Notes under the pieces: model-generated
Told to the model about the DNA's origin: nothing
Seen by the model: only the letters and a program-made list of their open reading frames with translations
Database searches by the model: none
Shown here: one piece after another, positions 33,945 to 42,607 of the stretch
Numbering within the stretch: position 1 is the stretch's first letter
How the letters are laid out: each line of letters opens with the position of its first letter
From: Euzebya tangerina
Lineage (GTDB): Bacteria > Actinomycetota > Nitriliruptoria > Euzebyales > Euzebyaceae
DNA: 64,000 nucleotides
Direction of reading: 5' to 3'
Assembly: GCF_003074135.1 (NCBI RefSeq)
Contig: NZ_PPDK01000001.1
Coordinates: forward strand, 620,001 to 684,000
Made by a program: the position numbers and the translations under genes

Positions 33945-34149
33945 CCGTCGATGGCGCCCCACCCTCCAAATCCCACGCCGCGGCGAGCGCGGCCCGTCGT
34001 CGTCGGTCGACGGCCAGCGCTCCACTGGCGCTCGCCAACTCGAGTGCGGCGATCAGCCACTCCCACCGCTGCTCGTGAGACAGGCCCGCTCGTGACCGTC
34101 GCTGTGCCTCGGCCAACCCGTCCCAATCCCAGGGCAGCCGCTCAGCCAT
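33916..34149 (-). CDS. Small hypothetical protein between nucleotidyltransferase and RDD genes
   Basis: A 77-residue protein beginning MAERLPWDWDGLAEAQ, then a basic helix (RRSRAGLSHEQRWEWLIAALELA) and a second Ala/Arg-rich helix with an acidic tail. No membrane segment. Its start overlaps the nucleotidyltransferase by 8 bp and its end overlaps the RDD gene by 29 bp; such nested overlaps imply tight co-translation. The size and position would fit a partner of the nucleotidyltransferase, but no family is recognised. Confidence 0.6.
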   Translation of the reverse strand: MAERLPWDWDGLAEAQRRSRAGLSHEQRWEWLIAALELASASGALAVDRRRRAALAAAWDLEGGAPSTDDAHIAPGA

Positions 34150-34654
34150 CGGTGGCCTCCGTGTCGCGGGCACCGACCGCGGCCTCGAGGGCGGCAATGT
34201 CTGCCAAGTCCTGCGGGCGTGCGGCTGCCCGCTTCATGGTGATCAGGTGCTCTACCGAGGCGACAGGGACGGAGGTCGCTCTGACCACGATGTCATCGGC
34301 CTGCTCACTGAGCTCGGCCCACGTGATCGGCTCTTCCGCGAAGATGTCGACCTCTCGACGAGGATCCGACGGGTCGTGCAGGGAGAACACGGTCATGTTG
34401 CGGTCAGCCACCCAGCTTGCTCTCGTGGCATCGTCGGCAAACGACGCCGCCGGAACCGGAAGCCGAGGCACCAGCCCCTGATCCTCCAGGGCGGAGAGGG
34501 CTCGCAGGAGGTTTCTCTGTTCGAGCCGAGCGACCAAGTCCAGGTCCACGGTCATTCGCGGATGTCCCCGCAGGACAACCGCAACGCCTCCGACGACGAC
34601 GAAATCCACGTCGGCGTCGCGGAGCGCCTGGACGATGGCGAGGAGCGGGTCCAC
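34142..34654 (-). CDS. AbiEii-like / MNT-type nucleotidyltransferase
   Basis: A 170-residue protein with the nucleotidyltransferase core VVGGVAVVLRGHPRMTVDLDLV at about residues 20-41: GG, then the D-x-D metal pair (DLDL). Later EVDIFAE supplies the third acidic residue, and SVEHLITMKRAAARPQDLADIAAL is the conserved C-terminal helix region of the AbiEii/DUF6036-like group. Related proteins transfer nucleotides to tRNA or proteins and often serve as toxins in toxin-antitoxin pairs. Here the only candidate partner is the 77-residue protein overlapping its end. GTG start at 34654. Confidence 0.75.
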   Translation of the reverse strand: MDPLLAIVQALRDADVDFVVVGGVAVVLRGHPRMTVDLDLVARLEQRNLLRALSALEDQGLVPRLPVPAASFADDATRASWVADRNMTVFSLHDPSDPRREVDIFAEEPITWAELSEQADDIVVRATSVPVASVEHLITMKRAAARPQDLADIAALEAAVGARDTEATDG

Positions 34655-34717
34655 GTCTGAAGCCTACGGGCTACGGCGTGGACCTGACGGCCAACCGGAG
34701 GGCTCAGGCGGAGATGC

Positions 34718-37285
34718 TCACGCGGAGATCGTCAGACCGTCCTCGCCGACGTCGACCGTCACCACCTGGCCGTCGTCGATGTGGCCGTCCAGCAGTGCCA
34801 GGGCCACCCGGTCCTCCAACTCCTTGCGCAGGACGCGCTTCAGCGGTCGCGCCCCGAACACGGGGTCGAAGCCGCGGTTCGCCAGCCAGTCCTTGGCAGC
34901 ATCGCTGACCTCCAGGCCCAGGTCGCGCTGGGTGAAGCGCTCCCGCACGCGGTTCAGCTGCACGTCCACAATCCGGCGGAGCGACTCGCGGTCCAGACGG
35001 TCGAAGACCAGGATCTCGTCCAGGCGGTTGAGGAACTCGGGGCGGAAGTGCCCCCGAACCTCGGCCATGACCTTCTCGTTCCTGACCTCCTGGGTCTCGG
35101 TGGGGTCCAGGATGAACTGGCTGCCGAGGTTGGAGGTCATGATCACGACGGTGTTGCGGAAGTCAACGGTGCGACCCTGCCCGTCGGTCAGTCGACCGTC
35201 GTCCAACAGTTGCAGCAGTGCGTTGAAGACGTCGGGGTGGGCCTTCTCCACCTCATCGAGCAGGACGACGGAGTACGGCCGGCGCCGGACGGGCTCGGTC
35301 AGCTGACCCCCCTCGTCGTACCCGACGTAGCCAGGGGGCGCGCCGAGCAGACGGCTGACGGTGTGCTTCTCACCGAACTCACCCATGTCGATGCGGACCA
35401 TGGCGCGCTCGTCGTCGAAGAGGAACTCGGCCAGCGCCCGCGCCAGCTCGGTCTTGCCCACACCGGTGGGGCCGAGGAAGAGGAAGGAGCCGAGGGGCTG
35501 GTCGGGGTCGGCCAGTCCGGCACGGGAGCGGCGCACCGCGTCGGCGACGGCCTGGACGGCCTCGTGCTGACCGACGACCCGCTGGCCCAGGTGCTCCTCG
35601 AGGTGGACCAGCCGCTCCTTCTCGCCCTCCATCAGGCGGTCGGTGGGGATCCCGGTCCACTTGCCGACGACCTGGGCGATGTCGCTGGCCTCCACCTCCT
35701 CCTTCAGCAGCCCTCCGTCGGCCTGCAGCTCGGCCAGGTCGGCGGCTGCCGCCTCGACCTCGGTGTTCAGCTGGGGCAGACGGCCGTACTCGAGCTCACC
35801 GGCGGTGGCGTAGTCACCCTCGCGCTTGGCCCGCTCGAGCTGGGTGCCAAGGTCCTCGATGGCCTTGTTCAGCTCACCCACCTTGGCGATGGCGGCCTTC
35901 TCTGCCTCCCACTTCGCAGTCAGGGTCCCGAGTTCACCCCGCAGGGACTCCAGCTCATCGGCGATCTCGGCCAGCCGGTCGGCGGCGGTCTCGTCTCCCT
36001 CCAGCGCCGCACGCTCGATCTCGAGCTGCTTGACCCGGCGGTCGAGCACGTCGATCTCGGCCGGCATCGAGTCGATCTCGATCCGCAGTCGGCTGGTGGC
36101 CTCGTCGATCAGGTCGATGGCCTTGTCGGGCAGGAACCGGTCGGTCAGGTAGCGGTCGGAGAGTCGGGCGGCTGCGACCAGCGCAGCGTCGGTGATCCGG
36201 ACGCCGTGATGGACCTCGTAGCGCTCCTTCAGTCCGCGCAGGATGGCCACGGTGTCGTCGAGCGACGGCTCGCCGACGTGGACCGGCTGGAAGCGCCGCT
36301 CCAGGGCCTTGTCGCCTTCGATGTCGGCGTACTCGGCGAGGGTGGTTGCACCAACCATGCGCAGCTGCCCGCGCGCCAGCATGGGCTTGAGCATGTTGCC
36401 GGCGTCCATGGACCCCTCGGCCTTGCCGGCTCCGACGATGGTGTGGAGCTCGTCGATGAAGGTGATCAGCCGGCCCTCGGAGGCCTCGATCTCAGTCAGC
36501 ACCGCCTTCAGGCGTTCCTCGAACTCGCCGCGGTACTTGGCGCCAGCGATCAGCGCCCCCATGTCGAGGGCGACCAGCCGCTTGTCCTTCAAGCCTTCGG
36601 GGACGTCACCGTCGACGATGCGCTGGGCAAGCCCTTCGACGATGGCGGTCTTGCCGACGCCTGGCTCGCCGATGAGGACCGGGTTGTTCTTGGTGCGACG
36701 GGACAGCACCTGGACGACGCGGCGTATCTCCTCGTCGCGGCCGATGACCGGGTCGAGTTTGCCGTCCTCGGCGGCAGAGGTGAGATCGGTGGCGTACTTC
36801 TCGAGCGCCTCGTAGGTCCCCTCGGGGGTGGCGGAGGTGACCCGCTGGTTGCCCCGCACCTCCTTCAGGGCACCGAGGAGGGCATCCCCCTCGATCCCGA
36901 TCTCACGCAGTGCTTTGCCGGTCGGCCCCTTCTCGGCGGCCAGGGCGAGCAGGAGATGTTCGGTCGAGGTGTACTCATCCCCCATGGTCTGTGCAGTGGA
37001 TTCGGCGGCGTCCAGCACCTTGACCAGCTGACGGCCGATGCTCGGGCGGGAGGTGGCACCACGGGCGGCCGGCATCGCGGCGATGCGCTCCTCGGCCAGT
37101 CGACGGACCTGGGTCGGCGTGATCTGCAGTCGGTCGAGGATCGGCGTGACCGGCCCTTCGGTCTGGCCGATGAGGGCAAAGAGGAGGTGGGCAGGGCCGA
37201 CATCGGGGTTGCCTCGGTTGGCGGCATCTGCGGCGGCGGCCTCCAGAGCCTCACGAGACTTGAGTGTGAAGCGCTCAATGTTCAT
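34718..37285 (-). CDS. clpB: ATP-dependent disaggregase ClpB
   Basis: An 855-residue Hsp100 chaperone. It has the double ClpN repeat (residues 1-145), AAA-1 with [13 protein letters not shown] and the [10 protein letters not shown] Walker B, the coiled-coil middle domain (about 405-530: [18 protein letters not shown]...), and AAA-2 with [14 protein letters not shown] and [12 protein letters not shown]. With DnaK it dissolves protein aggregates in the cytoplasm. All motifs are intact and the length is normal. Two HAIR-type operators lie at the start, and a -10 element ends only 7 bp before the ATG, so the mRNA is probably leaderless. Confidence 0.97.
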   Translation of the reverse strand: MNIERFTLKSREALEAAAADAANRGNPDVGPAHLLFALIGQTEGPVTPILDRLQITPTQVRRLAEERIAAMPAARGATSRPSIGRQLVKVLDAAESTAQTMGDEYTSTEHLLLALAAEKGPTGKALREIGIEGDALLGALKEVRGNQRVTSATPEGTYEALEKYATDLTSAAEDGKLDPVIGRDEEIRRVVQVLSRRTKNNPVLIGEPGVGKTAIVEGLAQRIVDGDVPEGLKDKRLVALDMGALIAGAKYRGEFEERLKAVLTEIEASEGRLITFIDELHTIVGAGKAEGSMDAGNMLKPMLARGQLRMVGATTLAEYADIEGDKALERRFQPVHVGEPSLDDTVAILRGLKERYEVHHGVRITDAALVAAARLSDRYLTDRFLPDKAIDLIDEATSRLRIEIDSMPAEIDVLDRRVKQLEIERAALEGDETAADRLAEIADELESLRGELGTLTAKWEAEKAAIAKVGELNKAIEDLGTQLERAKREGDYATAGELEYGRLPQLNTEVEAAAADLAELQADGGLLKEEVEASDIAQVVGKWTGIPTDRLMEGEKERLVHLEEHLGQRVVGQHEAVQAVADAVRRSRAGLADPDQPLGSFLFLGPTGVGKTELARALAEFLFDDERAMVRIDMGEFGEKHTVSRLLGAPPGYVGYDEGGQLTEPVRRRPYSVVLLDEVEKAHPDVFNALLQLLDDGRLTDGQGRTVDFRNTVVIMTSNLGSQFILDPTETQEVRNEKVMAEVRGHFRPEFLNRLDEILVFDRLDRESLRRIVDVQLNRVRERFTQRDLGLEVSDAAKDWLANRGFDPVFGARPLKRVLRKELEDRVALALLDGHIDDGQVVTVDVGEDGLTISA
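37259..37279. promoter_or_regulatory. HAIR-type HspR operator inside the first codons of clpB
   Basis: CTTGAGT, 7 bp, GCTCAAT, matching the HAIR consensus CTTGAGT-N7-ACTCAAG in 12 of 14 positions. It spans codons 3-9 of clpB. Codons there encode a conserved ClpB N-terminus, so part of the match could be coincidental. Confidence 0.5.
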
Positions 37286-37292
37286 AGTGAGA

Positions 37293-37324
37293 ATAGTAGC
37301 AGACCTGAGCGTGAGGCGCTCAGA
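37293..37324 (-). promoter_or_regulatory. clpB promoter with overlapping HAIR-like operator
   Basis: TGAGC, with flanking bases CC before it, is paired across 7 bp with GCTCA at 37304-37324, in the HAIR geometry. On the clpB strand a -10 TACTAT follows at 37298-37293. The operator covers the expected -35 position, suiting repression by HspR released on heat shock. The predicted transcript start coincides with the ATG at 37285. Confidence 0.6.
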
Positions 37325-37380
37325 TCCGATAACTCATCCCGTGCGATGGCGTTGTTGCCCGTCGGGTACAGCTAGGGGGT

Positions 37381-38466
37381 ATGGACGTCGTGCTCCCGGA
37401 CCACATCAGTGCGCTGGCGGAGGAGGTGCTCTGGCCTGCCGCGGATGATGTCGATCGGGGTGTGCTCCCCGTCAGCAAGCAGCTCGACCGGTTGGCGTCG
37501 CAGGGGCTGTACGGTGCCGCGTTGCCGCTGCAGGCCGGCGGGCTGGGACTGTCCGAGCACGGGTTCAGGCGGACGGTCGAGGTCTTGGCAGGCGCGGATC
37601 TGACGGCCGCGTTCGTCTGGATCCAGCATCAGGGTGCGGCCAAGCGGGTCCTGCGCTCGTCCAACGAGGCGTTGCGAGACCGCTGGCTGGGAGACCTCGC
37701 CAGCGGGCGGGTTCGCGCAGGCGTCGCCGTCGGCGGGGTGCGTCCACCGACGCCCACCCTGGTCGCTCGCCGTGACGGGTCTGCGTGGGTGCTCGACGGG
37801 ACGATTCCGTGGGTGACCGGCTGGGGCCTGATCGACGTCGTGCTGATCGCGGCGCGCGTGATCGATGACGCCGGTACCGGATCTGCCGAGCAGGACGTGG
37901 TGTGGCTGTTGGCGGATGCACCCCAGCCGGTTGGCGACACCACCACACAGATCGATCTCGACGTGCCGACGATGACGGCCAGCCGCTTCCAGTTGGTGGC
38001 GTTGGACCACACCCGTTCGGCGTCGGTGCAACTGGACGGCCATCGTGTTCCTGGGGACCGCCTCGTGGCTCGGCAAGGCCCCGAGGAGTGGGCGGCGGCC
38101 GACTCGGCTGGCTTGCGCACCAACGGCTCGCTCTCCCTGGGCTTGGCGGAGCGGTGCCGCCTGCTGTTGGAGGGGGAGGAGCCGGCGCTCAGCTCCGCGA
38201 TCGAGCAGAGCCGGCACGCCCTCGATACGGCCGAGGTCGAGGACCTGCCTGCGGCTCGGGCGACCGCCGGCCTTGTGGCCTGGACGGCTGCCGGACGTCT
38301 GCTGGTGGCGCGTGGGGGACGAAGCGTTGCCCTGCAGGACTCCGCCCAGCGCTTGGCCCGCGAGGCGATGGTCCTGCAGGTCTTCGGCACCCGTCCGCCC
38401 ATCACCCGGGCCCTGCTCGAGCAGTCAGCCGCCGCACTCGACGCGACCGTCAGCATCACCGGGTAG
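37381..38466 (+). CDS. Acyl-CoA dehydrogenase-like flavoprotein
   Basis: A 361-residue protein with the acyl-CoA dehydrogenase layout: an N-terminal helical part (QLDRLASQGLYGAALPLQAGGLGLSEHGF), a middle beta domain (VRPPTPTLVARRDGSAWVLDGTIPWVTGW), and a C-terminal helical domain ending in a four-helix region. The usual catalytic Glu-containing stretch and the C-terminal FAD-binding arginine pattern are not clear, and it is slightly shorter than typical members (about 380), so it may be an acyl-CoA dehydrogenase-related protein of altered function. AGGGGGT precedes ATG 37381. Divergent from clpB. Confidence 0.7.
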   Translation: MDVVLPDHISALAEEVLWPAADDVDRGVLPVSKQLDRLASQGLYGAALPLQAGGLGLSEHGFRRTVEVLAGADLTAAFVWIQHQGAAKRVLRSSNEALRDRWLGDLASGRVRAGVAVGGVRPPTPTLVARRDGSAWVLDGTIPWVTGWGLIDVVLIAARVIDDAGTGSAEQDVVWLLADAPQPVGDTTTQIDLDVPTMTASRFQLVALDHTRSASVQLDGHRVPGDRLVARQGPEEWAAADSAGLRTNGSLSLGLAERCRLLLEGEEPALSSAIEQSRHALDTAEVEDLPAARATAGLVAWTAAGRLLVARGGRSVALQDSAQRLAREAMVLQVFGTRPPITRALLEQSAAALDATVSITG

Positions 38467-38495
38467 CGGCGGGCGTCCTCCCTCCTCAGATCCGG

Positions 38496-39140
38496 TCAGG
38501 CGATCCGCACCCGGAGGACGCCGTCGTCCGCGGCCACCAAGATCTCGCGCAGGTCGCTGACCCGTGCCACCGGAGTGGTGTCCCACTCCGCGGAACCGAC
38601 GGCCAGGACCCGGGCGCCGGCTGCCGCTCCGGAGGCACCACCAGCTCGCGAGTCCTCCAGGACCAGACACCGGGCGGGGTCGCGACCCAGCGCTGCGGCC
38701 CCGGCCAGATAGGGCTCGGGATCGGGCTTGCCCCGCGTGACGTCATCAGCGGTGATGGTGCTGTCTGGCGCTGGGATTCCTGCCGCGGTCCATCGCGCCA
38801 GCGCGAGTCGTCGGGAGGCCGAGGTGACGATGGCCCAGCGGTCACCGGGGATCGAGTTGACCACGCTGGCGGCACCCGGAATGGCGGCGGTGTCGACGGC
38901 GCGCTCCACCTCGAGGTCCTCGAGCCGAGCCACTGCCCGCGACAGCCGCTGGCCGTCCAGATGCTGAGCCAGGGTCTGGGCCGCCGGCACCCCGGCGAGC
39001 TCCGGGGTGAGGGCCGCGAAGTCGAGAGCGAACTCGGCAGCCACCGCGGTCCAGGCCTCTCGGACCTGGGCGTGGGAGTCCACCAGCACGCCGTCGCTGT
39101 CGAACAGGACTGCGTCAACCGTGAGTTCGAGCACGGCCAC
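38496..39140 (-). CDS. HAD-IA family phosphatase
   Basis: A 214-residue hydrolase with the four HAD motifs: DAVLFDSDGVLVDSH (nucleophile Asp and acid Asp), IVTSASRR (Ser/Thr), GKPDPEPY (Lys) and LVLEDSRAGGASGAAAG (metal Asp). The cap between motifs I and II is the alpha-helical type. DSDGVL and GKPDPEPYL resemble sugar-phosphate phosphatases such as the 2-deoxyglucose-6-phosphatase/YfbT group. GTG start at 39140. It is convergent with the dehydrogenase-like gene, 29 bp apart, and divergent from the thioesterase gene. Confidence 0.85.
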   Translation of the reverse strand: MAVLELTVDAVLFDSDGVLVDSHAQVREAWTAVAAEFALDFAALTPELAGVPAAQTLAQHLDGQRLSRAVARLEDLEVERAVDTAAIPGAASVVNSIPGDRWAIVTSASRRLALARWTAAGIPAPDSTITADDVTRGKPDPEPYLAGAAALGRDPARCLVLEDSRAGGASGAAAGARVLAVGSAEWDTTPVARVSDLREILVAADDGVLRVRIA

Positions 39141-39154
39141 ACCGTACGGTCGGT

Positions 39155-39169
39155 CGACTCTCGGTACAC
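39155..39169 (-). repeat. Inverted copy of the GTGTACCGAAAGTCG repeat
   Basis: Read on the minus strand this is GTGTACCGAGAGTCG, 14 of 15 identical to the first unit of the tandem array at 39232-39296, and about 15 bp upstream of the HAD gene start. Confidence 0.6.
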
Positions 39170-39231
39170 GGGCGTGCTGGCTTCACACGGGCGCGTGTCC
39201 AGCTACCGGTACGCGCCGCGCCGAGCGTCCG

Positions 39232-39296
39232 GTGTACCGAAAGTCGCGGGGCACCGAGCTTCCCGTGCACCGAAAGTCGCGCTGTACCAAGAGTCC
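39232..39296 (+). repeat. Four-unit tandem array of a 15-mer
   Basis: Units begin at 39232, 39249, 39265 and 39282 (steps of 17, 16 and 17). Units 1 and 3 are GTGTACCGAAAGTCG and GTGCACCGAAAGTCG; units 2 and 4 are diverged (GGGCACCGAGCTTCC, CTGTACCAAGAGTCC). The array fills the intergenic space between the divergent HAD and DUF4442 genes. It may be a multi-site operator or a repeat element. Confidence 0.7.
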
Positions 39297-39354
39297 CCAC
39301 CGACGCGGGGTCCGGCGCCGGGCGGAGCGCGCCCGGTGTGGTTGACTCCCGGCC

Positions 39355-39810
39355 ATGACGGACTCCTCGCTCCTGGACGACCTGCGACCCGCGCTCGAGG
39401 ACGGCTTCCCCTTCCTCACCAACATGGGGCTCCGACTCGATGCGATCGAGCCGGGCTACTGCAAGATGACGGCACCGCTCGAGCCCAACGTCAACCACAT
39501 CGGCACGATGTACGCGGGCGCCCTGTTCACGCTGGCGGAGGTACCGGGCGGGGCGATCTTCCTCGCCACCTTCGACGCGCAGGCCTACTACCCGATCGTT
39601 CGCAGCATGGACATCCAGTTCCTCAAGATGGCGAGGACCGACATCTCCGTCGAGGTGCGGATCGGTCAGGACGAGGTCGACCGAATCCAGGCCGAGGCGA
39701 ACGAGCACGGCAAGGCCAACTACGACTGGACCTGCGAACTGGTCGACACCGACGGCGTTGTCGTCGCGCGGACGACGAACCACTACCAGCTACGCCAGCA
39801 CGGGATGTGA
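39355..39810 (+). CDS. Hotdog-fold thioesterase-like protein (DUF4442 type)
   Basis: A 151-residue hotdog-fold protein. NMGLRLDAIEPGYCKMTAPLEPNVNHIGTMYAGALFTLAEVPGG is the characteristic helix/strand with the N-H-x-G-T-M-Y-A-G-A motif at about residue 42-52. Proteins of this group (DUF4442/PaaI-like) hydrolyse acyl-CoA thioesters. It ends MNHYQL-like and its last 21 bp overlap the 3' end of the convergent MFS gene. Confidence 0.75.
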   Translation: MTDSSLLDDLRPALEDGFPFLTNMGLRLDAIEPGYCKMTAPLEPNVNHIGTMYAGALFTLAEVPGGAIFLATFDAQAYYPIVRSMDIQFLKMARTDISVEVRIGQDEVDRIQAEANEHGKANYDWTCELVDTDGVVVARTTNHYQLRQHGM

Positions 39811-41220
39811 CGGCTCGAGTTCCACCAGCGGTGTGTGCGCGAACTCGCCACCGCGGCGACACCACGACTCCGCGATCAGTCGCTCCGCCTGTGGCAAGCG
39901 CCCCAGACAGATCCGTGCTGGTCGGGCGGTCATCCCGTGCCGCATCTCGAAGCCGGAGGGCAGCGGTTCGAGGCGGACGTCCCGCTCCGGCAGCTCCGCC
40001 AGCTCGGGTGAGGTGATCGAACCGAGCACCAGGGTCCACGGTGCCGGTGCGGCGACGTCCGCCGTCATCACGCGGTTGCGGACGAGTCCGATCAACGCGA
40101 TGACGAGCAGCGCCACGGCGGCGCCCCCGACCAGCGGGCCAACCGCGGGACCGTCCGCCACCAGGGGCAGACCGGCGACCGCCACGGCAGAGCCAGCGGC
40201 GCGGGCCGACGCGGACCACGCGAGAACACCGGTCACAGCGGTCGGGGCAGTGCGCTCGGCCAGGTCAGCGTCCATGACCCCCTCGAAGGCTGATAAGCCG
40301 ACACCGGCCAGCAGTTGGGCGAGGAGGAGGCCGGCAAGGCTGTGCCCGGCCAGCGGCCAGCCGACGACCATGAGCGCGGCGACACCACACCAGACCACGA
40401 CGGGTGACTGCCGGCGACCCGAGACCTGCCCGGCCAGGACCGGGCCGCAGAGCGAGCCGATGGTGTAGGCCAGCAGCGCCGGCCCCACGGCGGCCTGCCC
40501 ATGCAGGACGGCGGCGAGTCCGACGGCCAGCAGGGTCGGCCCGGTGGCGAGCGCCGCCAACAGACCACCGGTCGCGAGCAGGCGACGGTGTGGCACACCA
40601 CCCAGAGGCGCGCGCCGCTGCCGAGGCGTCCGAGCCCCGGACGCCACCACCATCGTGGGCACCAGGCTGAGGCTGTACACCAGCAGCACACCAGGGCCGA
40701 GCCACCCCCAGGGACCAACCCCCGGCGTCAGACCCAATCCCTCGACCTGGGGCAGGGCGGCGGCCAGGAAGGCACCGCCCGACTCCGCGGCGGCGATGCC
40801 GGCGGTGTAGAGCGAGAGACCTCGGGCGCCGTCTCCCGCCGCTCCGACCTCGGCACGCATACCGGCGAACCCGATCCACGCCACCACGCTGGACAGCCCT
40901 GCACACACCAAGATGACCACCAGTGGCGCCCCACCGATAACGGCAGCAAAAAGCAGCGTGCGGGTCAGCGCCTCGACCCCGGCCGTCCATCGCAGCAGCG
41001 CCCGTCCGTCGAGTCGGGAGCTCACGACACCCGTGAGGGGCGCGGCGGCGATGATCCCGACGAACATCGCGCCGTTGAGCAGACCCAGGGCGCCGAGGCC
41101 CTTGGTCGCCACCACGTGCAGCGACAACGTGGTCCAGCCGATCGCCAGGCCCAACGAGTCGACCAGCCCGGCAGCGAGGACCACCCGACCTCGACGCGAC
41201 AGCGGCCCTGACCCACGCAT
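39790..41220 (-). CDS. MFS transporter with C-terminal soluble extension
   Basis: A 476-residue transporter with about twelve hydrophobic segments in residues 1-390. After the last helix (LLVIALIGLVRNRVM) about 85 polar residues follow: a beta-like stretch (TLVLGSITSPELAELPERDVRLEPLPSGFE) and a basic/Cys-containing end (PARICLGRLPQAERLIAESWCRRGGEFAH). Such a tail is not part of a normal MFS carrier. The ATG lies 2 bp after the stop of the decarboxylase gene, so both are co-translated; an export or exchange role for its amine product is inferred from that. Confidence 0.8.
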   Translation of the reverse strand: MRGSGPLSRRGRVVLAAGLVDSLGLAIGWTTLSLHVVATKGLGALGLLNGAMFVGIIAAAPLTGVVSSRLDGRALLRWTAGVEALTRTLLFAAVIGGAPLVVILVCAGLSSVVAWIGFAGMRAEVGAAGDGARGLSLYTAGIAAAESGGAFLAAALPQVEGLGLTPGVGPWGWLGPGVLLVYSLSLVPTMVVASGARTPRQRRAPLGGVPHRRLLATGGLLAALATGPTLLAVGLAAVLHGQAAVGPALLAYTIGSLCGPVLAGQVSGRRQSPVVVWCGVAALMVVGWPLAGHSLAGLLLAQLLAGVGLSAFEGVMDADLAERTAPTAVTGVLAWSASARAAGSAVAVAGLPLVADGPAVGPLVGGAAVALLVIALIGLVRNRVMTADVAAPAPWTLVLGSITSPELAELPERDVRLEPLPSGFEMRHGMTARPARICLGRLPQAERLIAESWCRRGGEFAHTPLVELEPSHPVLA

Positions 41221-41222
41221 GG

Positions 41223-42431
41223 CTACCCGACGAAGACCGTCGCGGGAGGTCCGAAGCCGTTGAAGCTGGACGCGTAGCTCAGGGAGTAGGCACCAGCACC
41301 GCCGATGTAGAGCTGATTGCCCGCCTCGATCGTCGAGGGGAGCATCTCCCCGTAGAACATCGTGTCCGAGCTGTCACAGCTCGGGCCCGTCACGGTGAAG
41401 GGGAGGCGTGGAACCACCCCGTGGTCGGGCCGCGAGCTCCAGATCGGGAACTTCCAGGCGTTGTTCGTCTGCAACGACTCCATCAGCCCGTTGTAGGCCC
41501 CGACGTCCAGGTACAGCCAGTTCTCGCCAGCCCGGACGTCGCGACCGAGGACGGTCGCCACCATGACGCCGGCCTCGGCGACGAGGTGTCGTCCGGGCTC
41601 AGCTGCGATCAACGTCGGCCGGTAGGGCAGGAGCTCGTCGATGGAGGAGGTGACCATGCGGCCGATGTCGCCGATGCTCGGGACGCCGTCGCCGTAGTCC
41701 GCCGGGAAGCCACCACCGATGTCCAGCATCTCGATCTGAATGCCCTCTGCCGCGAGGTCCGTCATCAGATCGCCGGTGACGCCGATGGCCGCGGCCCAGG
41801 CCAACGGGTTCACGCACTGCGATCCGACGTGGAACGTCAGTCCGTACGGCTGCAGCCCGACGCGCTGCGCCTCGCGCATCAGGATCAGGGCCTTGGCCGC
41901 CTCGGCACCGAACTTCCGGGACAGCGGGAACGAGGCCGAGGAGTCGTCGACGCGGAGACGGATGTAGACAGCCGCGCCCGGCGCCAGCGTGGCGAGCTTC
42001 TGGATCTCGCCACCGGAATCCGCGGCGAACCGCCACAGCCCCGCGGCGTGTGCCGCCTCGATGTGCGCCGGCGGCTTGACCGTGTTGGAGTACAGGACCC
42101 GTGCCGGGTCGATGCCCAGTCCGATGAGGGTCTGCAGTTCGGGGAACGACGCCACCTCGAAGGAGGATCCCTGGGCGGCGAGCGCCGAGATCACCTCCGG
42201 CGACGGGTTGCACTTCATGGCATAGAAGGGCTGCACGCCCGGCATCGCCTGGAGCAGCCGCGTGTACCGATCCCGAATCGTGTTCAGGTCGGTGGCCAGG
42301 AAGGGCGTGTCGCGGCCGAGCCCCTTGAGGACGCGGGGGCCGAGGTTTGCGGGCCATGGCGACGGTATGTCCTGGCGGCCGCGCCGAATGAGTGAGTGGG
42401 CGTCAGTACGGTCGCTGAAGAGGGTTCTCAT
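41223..42431 (-). CDS. Ornithine/lysine decarboxylase-like PLP enzyme (fold type III)
   Basis: A 402-residue alanine-racemase-fold decarboxylase. The PLP lysine is in PFYAMKCNPSPEV, the glycine-rich phosphate loop is DIGGGFPADYG, and EPGRHLVAEAG gives the conserved glutamate. GPSCDSSDTMF carries the active-site cysteine at the position of eukaryotic ornithine decarboxylase GPTCDGLD. Ornithine to putrescine is the most likely reaction; lysine or another basic amino acid cannot be excluded. The ATG at 42431 follows AGGAAA; an in-frame ATG at 42458 is possible. It is divergent from the GGDEF-EAL gene. Confidence 0.85.
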   Translation of the reverse strand: MRTLFSDRTDAHSLIRRGRQDIPSPWPANLGPRVLKGLGRDTPFLATDLNTIRDRYTRLLQAMPGVQPFYAMKCNPSPEVISALAAQGSSFEVASFPELQTLIGLGIDPARVLYSNTVKPPAHIEAAHAAGLWRFAADSGGEIQKLATLAPGAAVYIRLRVDDSSASFPLSRKFGAEAAKALILMREAQRVGLQPYGLTFHVGSQCVNPLAWAAAIGVTGDLMTDLAAEGIQIEMLDIGGGFPADYGDGVPSIGDIGRMVTSSIDELLPYRPTLIAAEPGRHLVAEAGVMVATVLGRDVRAGENWLYLDVGAYNGLMESLQTNNAWKFPIWSSRPDHGVVPRLPFTVTGPSCDSSDTMFYGEMLPSTIEAGNQLYIGGAGAYSLSYASSFNGFGPPATVFVG

Positions 42432-42607
42432 CGAGGTGGTTTCCTGCACATAGGGCATGGCGGACTGCGGATGACCGACTACCTGGTGACTGCACACTCT
42501 GTAGTCGAACCCTCTGATTGTCGGAACACTCTCCGTGATCTTTAGCATCGATTCAGTGGGCTGAACCGAACCTCAAGGCCGCAGATCATGGGCCGATACT
42601 CGATTCC

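Noticed and set aside
34781-37375. 864-codon open frame on the plus strand across clpB
   Set aside because: It is antisense to a full-length, motif-complete clpB; long antisense frames arise from GC-rich codon use. Its product is low complexity and lacks any domain.
39790-39810. The 21-bp overlap of the DUF4442 and MFS genes as an antisense regulatory element
   Set aside because: Convergent 3' overlaps of this size are common in dense GC-rich genomes, and nothing else there suggests regulation.
37902-40016. 704-codon plus-strand frame spanning several genes
   Set aside because: It runs through the dehydrogenase-like gene, antisense HAD gene and DUF4442 gene in other phases; the product is Arg/Pro/Gly-rich without domains.
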